Positions 1 to 5,738 of a stretch of 6,563 nt of DNA are shown in pieces. The stretch covers positions 1-6,563 of the forward strand of contig CAZKHA010000191.1 of assembly GCA_964552325.1 (NCBI GenBank). The letters run 5' to 3'. Below the pieces are notes generated by a model. That model did not search any database, was not told the DNA's origin, and was given only the letters and a program-made list of their open reading frames with translations. How positions within the stretch are numbered: position 1 is the first letter of the stretch; every line of letters starts with the position of its first letter. A program made the position numbers and the translations under genes. The DNA is from CAZKCK01 sp964552325. GTDB taxonomy: Bacteria; Bacteroidota; Bacteroidia; Bacteroidales; TTA-H9.

Positions 1-952
1 TTTCTAATATCTCACCGGTATCGGGGTCAAAAGCACCGGGTGCATGGTAAAGTGTAGGGTCTTGCTCGGCCTTTTCGAGGCCTTTGCCCTTTTTGGTAAC
101 AACGTGTAGCAGTTTGGGACCTGGGATACGTTTAAGATCATTCAGTAAACTAACCAAGCGCTCCACATCGTGCCCATCAACAGGGCCAAAATACCGGAAA
201 CTAAACGATTCGAAAAGGTTGCTCTTGCGCAAAATGGTTGTTTTAACCGCATTTCCAATCTGTTTTACAATGTGCCGGGTATTGGCTCCATAACGGCTGC
301 CTCCTCCCAGCAAGGTCCAAACTTTGTTGCGGATGCGGTTATAGGTTTTTGAAGCCGTTACACCGGTTAAGTATTCTTTAAGCGCACCTGTGTTTTTATC
401 GATGGCAATTCCGTTATCGTTGAGTATCACTAATATATTGGCTTTTGATACTCCAGCATGGTTCAAGGCTTCAAAGGCCATTCCTGCCGTCATGCTTCCG
501 TCGCCTATTACAGCAATGTGTTGCCGGCGATTATCGCCCCTAAGCTTAGCAGCAACAGCCATGCCCAATGCAGCCGAAATTGATGTGCTTGAATGACCCG
601 TGCCAAATGCATCGTAAGGGCTTTCGGCCATCTTGGGAAAACCACTTATGCCATCCAGTTTTCGATTCAAATGAAACACATCGCGCCTGCCTGTCAATAT
701 CTTATGAGGATAAGCTTGATGGCCTACATCCCAAATGAGCTTATCGTTGGGTGTGTTAAAAGCGTAATGCAGGGCAACAGCCAATTCTACAACACCCAAG
801 CTTGCAGCCAAATGACCAGGATTTGTTGATATTACCTTAATAATATAATCCCGTACTTCATCGCAAAGTTGGGGCAATTGCCTGTTAGGCAATGTCCTTA
901 AATCGATGGGAGAATTAACTTTAGCTAATAGGGGACCTGGTGTGGGCAACAT
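1..952 (-). CDS. dxs: 1-deoxy-D-xylulose-5-phosphate synthase, N-terminal part (runs off left edge)
   Basis: DXS condenses pyruvate with glyceraldehyde-3-phosphate, using thiamine diphosphate and releasing CO2, to make DXP. This is the first step of the MEP isoprenoid pathway and also feeds thiamine and pyridoxal synthesis; the enzyme is cytosolic. Reading the minus strand from the ATG at 952-950 gives 317 residues with no stop. Visible hallmarks are the N-terminal LPQLCDEVRDYI, the catalytic-histidine segment NPGHLAASLG (His47), IWDVGHQAYPHKILTGRR (74-90), GHSSTSISAALG (119-130), the thiamine-diphosphate motif GDG(150-152)...NDN(178-180), GPVDGHD (256-262) and the HVVTKKGKG segment near residue 283. 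Family members are about 620-640 residues, so the pyrimidine-binding and C-terminal transketolase domains lie beyond base 1. The ATG fits the usual N-terminus and has a promoter-like element just upstream; no clear Shine-Dalgarno is present. The gene is divergent from the sulfotransferase. Identification is secure. Confidence 0.97.
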   Translation of the reverse strand, partial: MLPTPGPLLAKVNSPIDLRTLPNRQLPQLCDEVRDYIIKVISTNPGHLAASLGVVELAVALHYAFNTPNDKLIWDVGHQAYPHKILTGRRDVFHLNRKLDGISGFPKMAESPYDAFGTGHSSTSISAALGMAVAAKLRGDNRRQHIAVIGDGSMTAGMAFEALNHAGVSKANILVILNDNGIAIDKNTGALKEYLTGVTASKTYNRIRNKVWTLLGGGSRYGANTRHIVKQIGNAVKTTILRKSNLFESFSFRYFGPVDGHDVERLVSLLNDLKRIPGPKLLHVVTKKGKGLEKAEQDPTLYHAPGAFDPDTGEILE

Positions 953-975
953 GAATTTTTTTATTGGACAACGCA

Positions 976-983
976 CAAAAGTA
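976..983 (-). promoter_or_regulatory. Candidate Bacteroidota -7 element for dxs
   Basis: On the minus strand these bases read TACTTTTG, matching the Bacteroidota -7 consensus TAnnTTTG. The element lies 23 bases before the dxs ATG, predicting a short leader of roughly 15-20 nt. No good TTTG is seen at the -33 spacing (that area is A-rich), so only half of the promoter is supported by sequence. Confidence 0.42.
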
Positions 984-1156
984 CGAACTATTTTTTTGGG
1001 AGAGCTTTTAAAACCCGAAGCTAATGAGCCAGGGTATGCAATTTGCAATTCATCAGCACTTAACAATGCTGTAAACCTTTTATAATCTCAAATTCATTGC
1101 CAAAATGCCAGGCTCTAACATGCAAAAAACGTTCAGTTGCACAATTTTTTATGGCT

Positions 1157-1190
1157 TTTGTACGAAGCTCCAACTATTTCGATAAGTTTG
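1157..1190 (+). promoter_or_regulatory. Candidate promoter for the sulfotransferase gene
   Basis: A TTTG at 1157-1160 and a TAAGTTTG at 1183-1190 fit the Bacteroidota -33/-7 pair (TTTG and TAnnTTTG) with a 22-nt spacer. Transcription would begin near 1196-1198, giving a leader of about 65 nt before the ATG at 1263. That placement argues against the more upstream in-frame ATG at 1137, which would not be in the transcript. Confidence 0.45.
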
Positions 1191-1262
1191 TGGTGCTTAT
1201 TAACCTATTGTAATTACACCACGTTGGAAAATTTACAACCAACCATAAATCTTCATCTCCAA

Positions 1263-2111
1263 ATGGATGAATCAGGGAATCCTTTTTTATTCATCTTGGG
1301 GCGTCCACGTTCGGGCACTACCTTGCTAAGGATGATTTTTGAAGCTCACCCCAATGTAGTAATACCTCCTGAATGTCAATTTATTATAAACCTTTCATCA
1401 AAATATGGAGGCATAAATTATTGGACCCGCCAACATCTGAAAAACTTTTTTGAGGATATTAAAACGCAGTGGCGTATCGAAATGTGGAACCTCGATTGGG
1501 AAATGCTTTGGCAAAGCTTGCTTAAATATGAAGGGAAACATTCGTATGGATCGGTTTGTAAAGTTGTGTATCAAAGCTACGAATCATTATTTCCGAAAGC
1601 CGAAATACTGCTTTATGGCGATAAGAACCCAGGCTATTCAATTTATACCGAACGTTTGCGCAAGATCTATCCGAATGCTCTGTTTATCTACCTGAATAGG
1701 GATTACCGCGACAATTATGTTTCGCTACGTGATGTTCACTTCGACTTGTCAATCCCTTCGTTGACAGCCCAAAAATGGAAATATTTTTATAAGACGATCG
1801 TAAAGTGTGCCAACAACTTACCCGAACATTATAGGATTGTAAGGTATGAAGACCTAGTAGCAAACCCCCAGCAGGTTATGATAGAACTGTATGATTTTGC
1901 GGGAATTACCTATCTTCCAGAAATGTTGGAGTACTACAAAAAGAGCGAAGATTTTACCAAAACCTATCCGCCAGATGTCCTTAAAAAATACCATTCAAGG
2001 ATAACCCAAAAAGTAAATGGCAGTCGCACAGGTATTTGGCAAGAACGGCTTACCAAAAAGGAAGTTATGCAACTGGAGGCTACCATTGGAACATTGGGTA
2101 AAAAGGCTTGA
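1263..2111 (+). CDS. PAPS-dependent sulfotransferase family protein, possibly truncated at the C-terminus
   Basis: The 282-residue product should transfer a sulfuryl group from PAPS to a hydroxyl or amine of an unknown acceptor (sugar, lipid or peptide). The 5'-phosphosulfate-binding loop is GRPRSGTTLL (residues 13-22), just after the first beta-strand FLFIL. Further family features are YGDKNPGY (118-125), the 3'-phosphate-binding strand FIYLNRDYRDNYVSLRD (141-157, with Arg146 and Ser154), RYEDLVANPQQ (194-204) and the closing GIWQERLTKKE (257-267). The ATG at 1263 was chosen because it puts the P-loop near the N-terminus, as the family expects; the frame is open back to 1137, but that stretch resembles no domain. 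There is no signal peptide, so it is probably cytosolic or peripheral. The frame continues for 75 codons after the TGA at 2109-2111, which may be a nonsense mutation. Acceptor cannot be told from sequence. Confidence 0.9.
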   Translation: MDESGNPFLFILGRPRSGTTLLRMIFEAHPNVVIPPECQFIINLSSKYGGINYWTRQHLKNFFEDIKTQWRIEMWNLDWEMLWQSLLKYEGKHSYGSVCKVVYQSYESLFPKAEILLYGDKNPGYSIYTERLRKIYPNALFIYLNRDYRDNYVSLRDVHFDLSIPSLTAQKWKYFYKTIVKCANNLPEHYRIVRYEDLVANPQQVMIELYDFAGITYLPEMLEYYKKSEDFTKTYPPDVLKKYHSRITQKVNGSRTGIWQERLTKKEVMQLEATIGTLGKKA

Positions 2112-2339
2112 TACCCAAGAAGTTATGAAAATATAAGCCCATTGCTATATCTTACAACTTTACCAGGGAGGATTCTAGCAGCCCTGCTGTATGTTGCCAC
2201 CTTAATTGTTGATAAGCTTCCAGCCGGAATTCGGATGAATATCCTAAGCAGATGGCCAAGGGCGATTGCCATGATAATATTACGGGCGGTCAATCCTAAA
2301 AAGCTTAACCAAATACAGGCAAGCAGAAAAACAAAATAG
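2112..2339 (+). pseudogene. In-frame continuation of the sulfotransferase after a TGA (possible detached C-terminal tail)
   Basis: Directly after the sulfotransferase TGA, the same frame reads 75 sense codons before a TAG at 2337-2339. It begins YPRSYENISPLLYLTTLPGR, so the junction resembles the usual sulfotransferase ending (a last helix followed by a 'GYE'-like motif). It goes on into a hydrophobic segment (about LLYLTTLPGRILAALLYVAT) and a basic end rich in Lys and Arg. No ATG occurs until deep inside the stretch and no ribosome-binding site is seen, so an independent small gene is unlikely. I infer that a TGG or similar codon became TGA, or that a base call is wrong; readthrough is a third option. 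A chance open frame of this length is possible but less likely, given the sensible composition. Confidence 0.5.
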
Positions 2340-2485
2340 TGTCGGAAATTTTTACAGTTGCTTGTGCCTTTCAATCGTAAACAATCAATGAGTAAAGTTA
2401 TTGCCATTTATAACCCAATGTTTGCTTTAAAAATCGCATTGGTTAATCTCCTTAAACTTAGTATAGTGTTGAATATATTGGTATT

Positions 2486-2540
2486 ATGAGACAATGGTTT
2501 ATCTGGATGCATTATAAAAAGTTTATGCAATTTCAAAGTT
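2486..2540 (+). repeat. 55-nt direct repeat, copy 1 (left of gap)
   Basis: This stretch starts ATGAGACAATGGTTTATCTG and ends GCAATTTCAAAGTT. It is identical base for base to 2641-2695 on the other side of the N run. Its last 14 bases are the beginning of the first 22-nt repeat unit. The perfect match directly abutting the gap points to two contig ends that share the same sequence rather than to a biological duplication. Confidence 0.9.
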
Positions 2541-2640
2541 NNNNNNNNNNNNNNNNNNNNNNNNNNNNNNNNNNNNNNNNNNNNNNNNNNNNNNNNNNNN
2601 NNNNNNNNNNNNNNNNNNNNNNNNNNNNNNNNNNNNNNNN
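2541..2640. other. Assembly gap (100 N)
   Basis: Exactly 100 undetermined bases, the conventional size for a scaffold gap of unknown length. The left contig stops inside the first unit of a tandem repeat, a typical place for short-read assembly to break. Because the flanks are identical, the real gap may be zero or negative, or it may hide extra repeat units. Confidence 0.97.
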
Positions 2641-2695
2641 ATGAGACAATGGTTTATCTGGATGCATTATAAAAAGTTTATGCAATTTCAAAGTT
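2641..2695 (+). repeat. 55-nt direct repeat, copy 2 (right of gap)
   Basis: Identical to 2486-2540. It begins the contig to the right of the gap and runs straight into the 22-nt tandem repeat array, so this copy probably shows the true continuation of the left contig. Confidence 0.9.
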
Positions 2696-2803
2696 GAAAG
2701 CTTGTAATTTCAAAGTTGAAAGCTTGCAATTTCAAAGTTGAAGGCTTGTAATTTCAAAGTTGAAAGCTTGCAATTTCAAAGTTGAGTGCTTGTAATTTCA
2801 AAA
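2682..2803 (+). repeat. Tandem array of 22-nt units upstream of the DUF4143 ATPase gene
   Basis: Five full units with consensus G-Y-AATTTCAAAGTTGAAAGCTT start at 2682, 2704, 2726, 2748 and 2770, followed by a partial unit from 2792. The second base alternates C, T, C, T, C, T, so the array behaves as 44-nt dimers. Units 3 and 5 carry small changes (GAAGGCTT and GAGTGCTT). Each regular unit contains the near-palindrome TTTCAA-AG-TTGAAA and ends in AAGCTT. The spacing of two helical turns per unit would put repeated protein sites on one DNA face. The array ends within the promoter of the downstream gene, so a regulatory role or copy-number variation is plausible, but this is inference. Confidence 0.93.
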
Positions 2804-2827
2804 TTTGTGCTACATTTGCACAAATTT
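2790..2827 (+). promoter_or_regulatory. Promoter within a 10-bp inverted repeat, for the ATPase gene
   Basis: AAATTTGTGC (2801-2810) and GCACAAATTT (2818-2827) form a perfect 10-bp inverted repeat around a 7-nt spacer. The spacer and first base of the right arm spell TACATTTG (2811-2818), a perfect match to the Bacteroidota -7 element TAnnTTTG. A TTG at 2790-2792 lies 18 nt upstream as a weak -33 element. The arrangement suggests an operator in which a bound dimer would cover the -7 box. The predicted start of transcription (about 2823-2826) is only about 8-10 nt before the ATG at 2833, so the message would be nearly leaderless. Confidence 0.62.
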
Positions 2828-2832
2828 GTGTT

Positions 2833-3993
2833 ATGTTTATCCATCGGCATGTAGAGACGTCTATCCGTTCATTAATAGGCAAATACCCTATTTTGGCGGT
2901 TACAGGGCCAAGGCAGTCGGGCAAGACCACCCTACTGCGTCAGCTATTTCCTGATTTTACATATGTAAGCCTAGAAGACCCTGATGCCAGGGAATTCGCA
3001 TCAACCGATACACGAGGGTTTTTGGCTCATTATGGTCAACACGTAATTATTGACGAAGCACAGCAAGTTCCGCAGTTGTTTTCGTATTTGCAAACAAGGG
3101 TCGATGTTCAGGGCACGATGGGACAATACATTCTGTCGGGTTCACAAAACTTCCATTTAATGAAGCATATAACCCAGAGCCTGGCTGGCAGGGTGGCTAT
3201 CTTCAAGATATTCCCGTTCGATTTTTCGGAACTTGCCAATACACCGTTTATGCCTCAGGATATTTATGAGGCTATGCTCAGGGGTTTTTATCCTGCATTG
3301 TACAGCCGAGATATCCCATCAAAGCAGTTTTATGCAAATTATGTACAAACCTATGTACAGCGCGATGTAAGTGAATTGATTGCCATAAAAGATTTACGCA
3401 CCTTTAAAAGTTTCCTTGGTTTATGTGCTGCCCGCGCTGGTCAGTTACTTAACCTCAACAATCTTGCAAACGAATGTGGTATTTCGCAGCCAACCGCTAA
3501 AGCATGGTTATCGGCATTAGAAAACAGCTACATAGTATTCTTACTTCCTCCATGGCATCAAAACTTTAGTAAGCGCATTGTAAAAACCCCGAAGCTCTAT
3601 TTTTACGATACAGGCCTTTTATCCTTTCTTTTAAAAATTAACAGTGTCAACCAATTGATTGACAGTACTATAAAAGGAGCCTTATTCGAAAATATGCTAA
3701 TAGCCGAATACATAAAAGTAAGCTATCATCGCAATTTAACACCCGATGCATGGTTCTGGCGTGATAGTGCGGGGCATGAAGTAGATTTATTGATTCAGGA
3801 AGGCGACAGGTTTTTGGCAACTGAGCTAAAGGCAACCCAAACCATTAACACACATTTATTCAAAGAGTTAAATTATTTTGAGGAGCTTTCAAACTATCAG
3901 CTTACTAAAAACCTTATATATGCCGGAGAGGAAAGCTATGTGCGTGAGGGAATCAACATAAGGTCATGGAAAAATGCTTTTGCGAGCGAATAG
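2833..3993 (+). CDS. AAA-type ATPase with DUF4143 (nuclease-like) C-terminal domain
   Basis: A 386-residue protein of the AAA_14/DUF4143 family, common in many copies in Bacteroidota and of unsettled function. The N-terminal ATPase domain has Walker A GPRQSGKTT (25-33), Walker B VIIDEAQ (71-77), a sensor-like LSGSQN (101-106) and a SLAGR arginine (120). A middle helical or winged-helix-like part includes NLANECGISQPTAKAWLSAL (210-229). The C-terminal part has the LYFYDTGLL motif (255-263), LFENMLIAEY (284-293) and GHEVDLL...ELKA (314-334). The last resembles the PD-(D/E)xK pattern, with Glu286, Asp318, Glu331 and Lys333 all present. The ATG at 2833 fits the usual start (FIHRHVE before the P-loop domain); a TTG at 2782 lies upstream of the predicted transcription start. 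It stands alone, with spacers on both sides. It is not truncated. DNA or protein targets cannot be read from sequence. Confidence 0.93.
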   Translation: MFIHRHVETSIRSLIGKYPILAVTGPRQSGKTTLLRQLFPDFTYVSLEDPDAREFASTDTRGFLAHYGQHVIIDEAQQVPQLFSYLQTRVDVQGTMGQYILSGSQNFHLMKHITQSLAGRVAIFKIFPFDFSELANTPFMPQDIYEAMLRGFYPALYSRDIPSKQFYANYVQTYVQRDVSELIAIKDLRTFKSFLGLCAARAGQLLNLNNLANECGISQPTAKAWLSALENSYIVFLLPPWHQNFSKRIVKTPKLYFYDTGLLSFLLKINSVNQLIDSTIKGALFENMLIAEYIKVSYHRNLTPDAWFWRDSAGHEVDLLIQEGDRFLATELKATQTINTHLFKELNYFEELSNYQLTKNLIYAGEESYVREGINIRSWKNAFASE

Positions 3994-4290
3994 CATGCGG
4001 AGCCGAAGTATTACCTAACCGTGTATTGAAACTCGAACGTTGAAGTTTGTAAATGATTAGCAAAATGGCATCTGTTAGTTGAATGAATTGCCAAGCAAAC
4101 ACTCAGCACATCTGAGGCTCGGCAGTTAACTGTTAATAGAGCAAAGTCCTATCAATTAAGCTTAATGATAATTCTCTTTGGCCATAATGTGTAAGGCTTG
4201 TAAAAGAAACGTCAGTCCTTGTTCAATTTGTGTACTTTTACGAGCCAAAGCACTACTAATACTGTTTGCTCAACAATCCGCATTTCTTTT
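3994..4290. other. Intergenic spacer between the ATPase and DUF4160 genes
   Basis: About 297 bases without a supported gene on either strand and no clear hairpin-plus-T terminator after the ATPase stop. A short palindrome CAGTTAACTG (4123-4132) is visible. A weak -7-like TACTTTTA at 4233-4240 could serve the next gene, but it lacks the final G and a -33 partner at the right distance. A TTG at 4219 opens the frame of the next gene early, but the added residues are Ser/Thr-rich and family-unlike. Confidence 0.5.
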
Positions 4291-4614
4291 ATGAAAAAGC
4301 ACGTTCTTCCACCCGATTTGCCGCTACAACCTTTCTTCACTTACCGGGGGTTGCAGTTCTTTTTCTATTCGCATGAGCATACTCCCGTTCATGTACACAT
4401 TCGGTTTGAGGGTTGTGAAGGTAAAGCCACGTTTTTTTATGAGAATGGCAAACTACTTAAGCTTAAGCTAAGCCCAGTTAAAGGCAAGAAACCCTTGGTT
4501 GGGGAAGCCCTGAAAGAAGCACAACTATTTGTTGATAAGCACTTTGAGGAAATTACACAACAATGGATTGATTACTTTATATATCACAAGCCTATACTAA
4601 CCAAGCAACTATAA
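4291..4614 (+). CDS. DUF4160 family small protein
   Basis: A 107-residue protein. The central motif RGLQFFFYSHEHTPVHVHIR (19-38) matches the DUF4160 signature, an aromatic strand followed by a His-rich 'dH.PPHfHv' stretch. It is followed by strands carrying GKATFF, a Leu/Lys-rich segment, and a C-terminal helix ending EITQQWIDYF (87-96), typical of the family. The biochemical function is not established; members are small, often next to a DUF2442 gene, and are sometimes discussed as toxin-antitoxin-like pairs. No DUF2442 frame is seen on either side here, so it appears orphaned. The ATG at 4291 was chosen because the product then begins MKKHVLPPDLPL, a natural family-length N-terminus; the longer TTG start at 4219 adds 24 unlikely residues. 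No signal peptide or membrane segment. The role of the histidines, perhaps metal or nucleic-acid binding, is speculation. Confidence 0.82.
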   Translation: MKKHVLPPDLPLQPFFTYRGLQFFFYSHEHTPVHVHIRFEGCEGKATFFYENGKLLKLKLSPVKGKKPLVGEALKEAQLFVDKHFEEITQQWIDYFIYHKPILTKQL

Positions 4615-4966
4615 ATGGCATGATCGTAGAGGCCTGCGCTTGCTCCGCCTTTTATAACTGCAAACCTGGTCATTCGTAAGAAGCTTCAAGCTGAGCCATC
4701 ACTTTAACAATATCATTAGCTCCAATACGCTTTTTATGTATGAATCATTCAGGTTCATTGCATTTTTCATAAAGCTAAGTTTTTGGTGCCACGCACAATC
4801 CTCCCCAAGTGGTTGCAATCCATTCTGGCGATGTGTTGTGTGATGGAAATGGGACGATATTATATTAACCAATTATAACACTGTAGTTTAACGGTATATA
4901 ACCGCAAGTTTTTGCACAATTTCGCTTGGCAAGTCATTGCACCAAAAAAAATTTTCAGGCAACTGT

Positions 4967-5055
4967 AACGTTTCAAATGTTCCATCGTCATAAGAAACGT
5001 TGGAAACAAAAACTTAACAGAAACGTTTTGTGTTAAATTTGTTTCTTTCGTTTCC
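4967..5055. promoter_or_regulatory. Cluster of GAAACGTT-type sites (probable operator region)
   Basis: AACGTTTC (4967-4974) is the reverse complement of GAAACGTT at 4994-5001, and a second GAAACGTT lies at 5020-5027. The core GAAAC recurs as GGAAAC (5002-5007), and in reverse as GTTTC (5041-5045) and GTTTCC (5050-5055). That makes six GAAAC cores in 89 bases, with the last two between the -33 and -7 boxes of the TetR promoter. The inverted arrangement and position suggest operator sites for one or both TetR products, or for another regulator of this operon; binding itself is inferred. Confidence 0.5.
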
Positions 5056-5069
5056 TTGTTGTACATTTG
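5038..5069 (+). promoter_or_regulatory. Promoter of the tetR-tetR-tolC operon
   Basis: TTTG (5038-5041), a 20-nt spacer and TACATTTG (5062-5069) match the Bacteroidota -33/-7 consensus almost perfectly. Transcription would start near 5075, about 43 nt before the first TetR ATG. No comparable promoter is seen before the second regulator or before the efflux gene, so this one probably serves the whole run. Confidence 0.68.
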
Positions 5070-5117
5070 CCGCCTCAAAGAAACTGGACACATTTTTTTA
5101 AAATCCTGAAAATAAGC

Positions 5118-5738
5118 ATGGAAGATGAATTCGTAAAAATATTAGAAAAGACCCGAGAGCTATCCAATAGCTTTTCAATCAGGCGTTTATCGCTTGATGA
5201 AATTTGCCGGAAGATAGGCGTTTCAAAATCAACACTCAACAAATACGTAAAGAATAAGACCGAACTAGTAGAAGAAGCTCTAAAATTTGAACGCTACCAA
5301 TTCGAGGAAATATTCTTGGTAAACGACTTTGAGCATACCAATGCCATTGATATCCTTTTTACGGTTAGCCTTGAAGTCTGTCGTAGGTTTAACCAAGTAA
5401 GCCCATCGGTTACCTTCGATTTGGCTAAATACTATCCTGATGTGTATCGCAAGCATATTGATAATAGAACCGAATACATTTTCGAGAAAATACAGATCAA
5501 CATCGAAAAAGGGATTAGGCAAGGCATGTACCGCCCCGATTTCAGCATTGAGTTGGTTGCCCGCTTATACATTAGTCGTTTGATTGATATTCATAACCCA
5601 GAATTTTTCCCACCCGAAAAGTATTCATTCGGAATGTTATTCGAGGTAATGTTCGAAAATTTTGTTCGTAGCATTGCCACCATCGAAGGCATGAAGTATT
5701 TTGAGACGTGTAAGGCAAACATAAAGTTCGAGCTATGA
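5118..5738 (+). CDS. TetR/AcrR-family transcriptional regulator (first of a tandem pair)
   Basis: A 206-residue DNA-binding repressor-type protein. The N-terminal TetR domain spans about residues 5-52, with the helix-turn-helix in SLDEICRKIGVSKSTLNKYV (25-44) followed by KNKTELV, a variant of the usual TLYxYFxSKxxL. The C-terminal part is helical and should bind the ligand and form the dimer; its sequence is shared mainly with the next gene (NAIDIL, FDLxKYYP, IELVARLY, VMFEN, YFE). The ATG at 5118 was preferred over the TTG at 5067, which lies inside the -7 box. The stop overlaps the next start (ATGA, 5735-5738), so the two are translationally coupled. It probably controls the efflux genes downstream and its own promoter through the GAAACGTT sites. 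Ligand unknown. Confidence 0.88.
   Translation: MEDEFVKILEKTRELSNSFSIRRLSLDEICRKIGVSKSTLNKYVKNKTELVEEALKFERYQFEEIFLVNDFEHTNAIDILFTVSLEVCRRFNQVSPSVTFDLAKYYPDVYRKHIDNRTEYIFEKIQINIEKGIRQGMYRPDFSIELVARLYISRLIDIHNPEFFPPEKYSFGMLFEVMFENFVRSIATIEGMKYFETCKANIKFEL

Larger units (their letters stand above)
954..1262. other. Divergent intergenic region between dxs and the sulfotransferase
   Basis: About 309 bases with no supported gene. It holds the dxs-side -7 candidate (976-983, minus) and the sulfotransferase-side promoter candidate (1157-1190, plus). An open frame runs back from the sulfotransferase start to 1137, but it lies upstream of and across that promoter and looks unlike the N-terminus of the family. 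A weak inverted repeat GTGGTG...CACCAC follows the predicted promoter around 1190-1222, with a 21-nt loop; its significance is doubtful. No terminator or RNA gene is recognised. Confidence 0.6.
2340..2832. other. Non-coding stretch with assembly gap, duplicated flank, repeat array and promoter
   Basis: No gene is supported here. From 2340 to 2485 there is plain AT-rich spacer without a recognisable terminator. Then follow the first copy of a 55-nt sequence (2486-2540), 100 N, its exact second copy (2641-2695), the 22-nt repeat array and the promoter of the ATPase gene. Frames on the minus strand over 2123-2407 are not convincing as protein. Confidence 0.7.
4615..5117. other. Long intergenic region upstream of the regulator operon
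   Basis: About 500 bases. The left part (4615-4860) has no supported gene; short minus-strand open fragments look faintly protein-like but are broken by stops in each frame. The right part (4960-5075) is a regulatory region with repeated GAAAC/GTTTC motifs and a good promoter for the TetR genes. A minus-strand frame over 4860-5093 lies across this promoter and resembles no protein family. No terminator or RNA gene is recognised. Confidence 0.6.

Noticed and set aside
84..829. Several plus-strand open frames opposite dxs
   Set aside because: They lie antisense to a clear DXS coding sequence and have no family features.
1137..1262. N-terminal extension of the sulfotransferase from the ATG at 1137
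   Set aside because: The extra 42 residues resemble no domain and span the best promoter candidate; the ATG at 1263 places the P-loop where the family has it.
2123..2407. Minus-strand open frame of 94 codons
   Set aside because: It is largely antisense to the sulfotransferase tail, with no recognisable motif; its hydrophobic look follows from the complement of a hydrophobic stretch.
2682..2803. The tandem array as a CRISPR
   Set aside because: Units abut directly with no variable spacers, so it is a tandem repeat.
4033..4056. GTTGAAGTTTGTAAATG resembling a stray copy of the 22-nt repeat
   Set aside because: Several mismatches and no neighbouring unit; chance similarity in AT-rich DNA is likely.
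4204..4212. AAGAAACGT upstream of the DUF4160 gene, matching part of the TetR operator-like sites
   Set aside because: A single 9-nt half match without an inverted partner or a good promoter nearby; too weak to claim shared regulation.
4670..4850. Minus-strand fragments such as RIGANDIVKVMAQLEASYE and an HTH-like HLGRIVRGTKNLAL, suggesting a decayed gene
   Set aside because: They lie in different frames with close stops (about 20-30 codons each) and no family could be named; a profile search of this stretch would be needed to claim a relic.
4860..5093. Minus-strand open frame of 77 codons across the TetR promoter
   Set aside because: It covers the operator repeats and promoter, and has no motif or plausible start signal.
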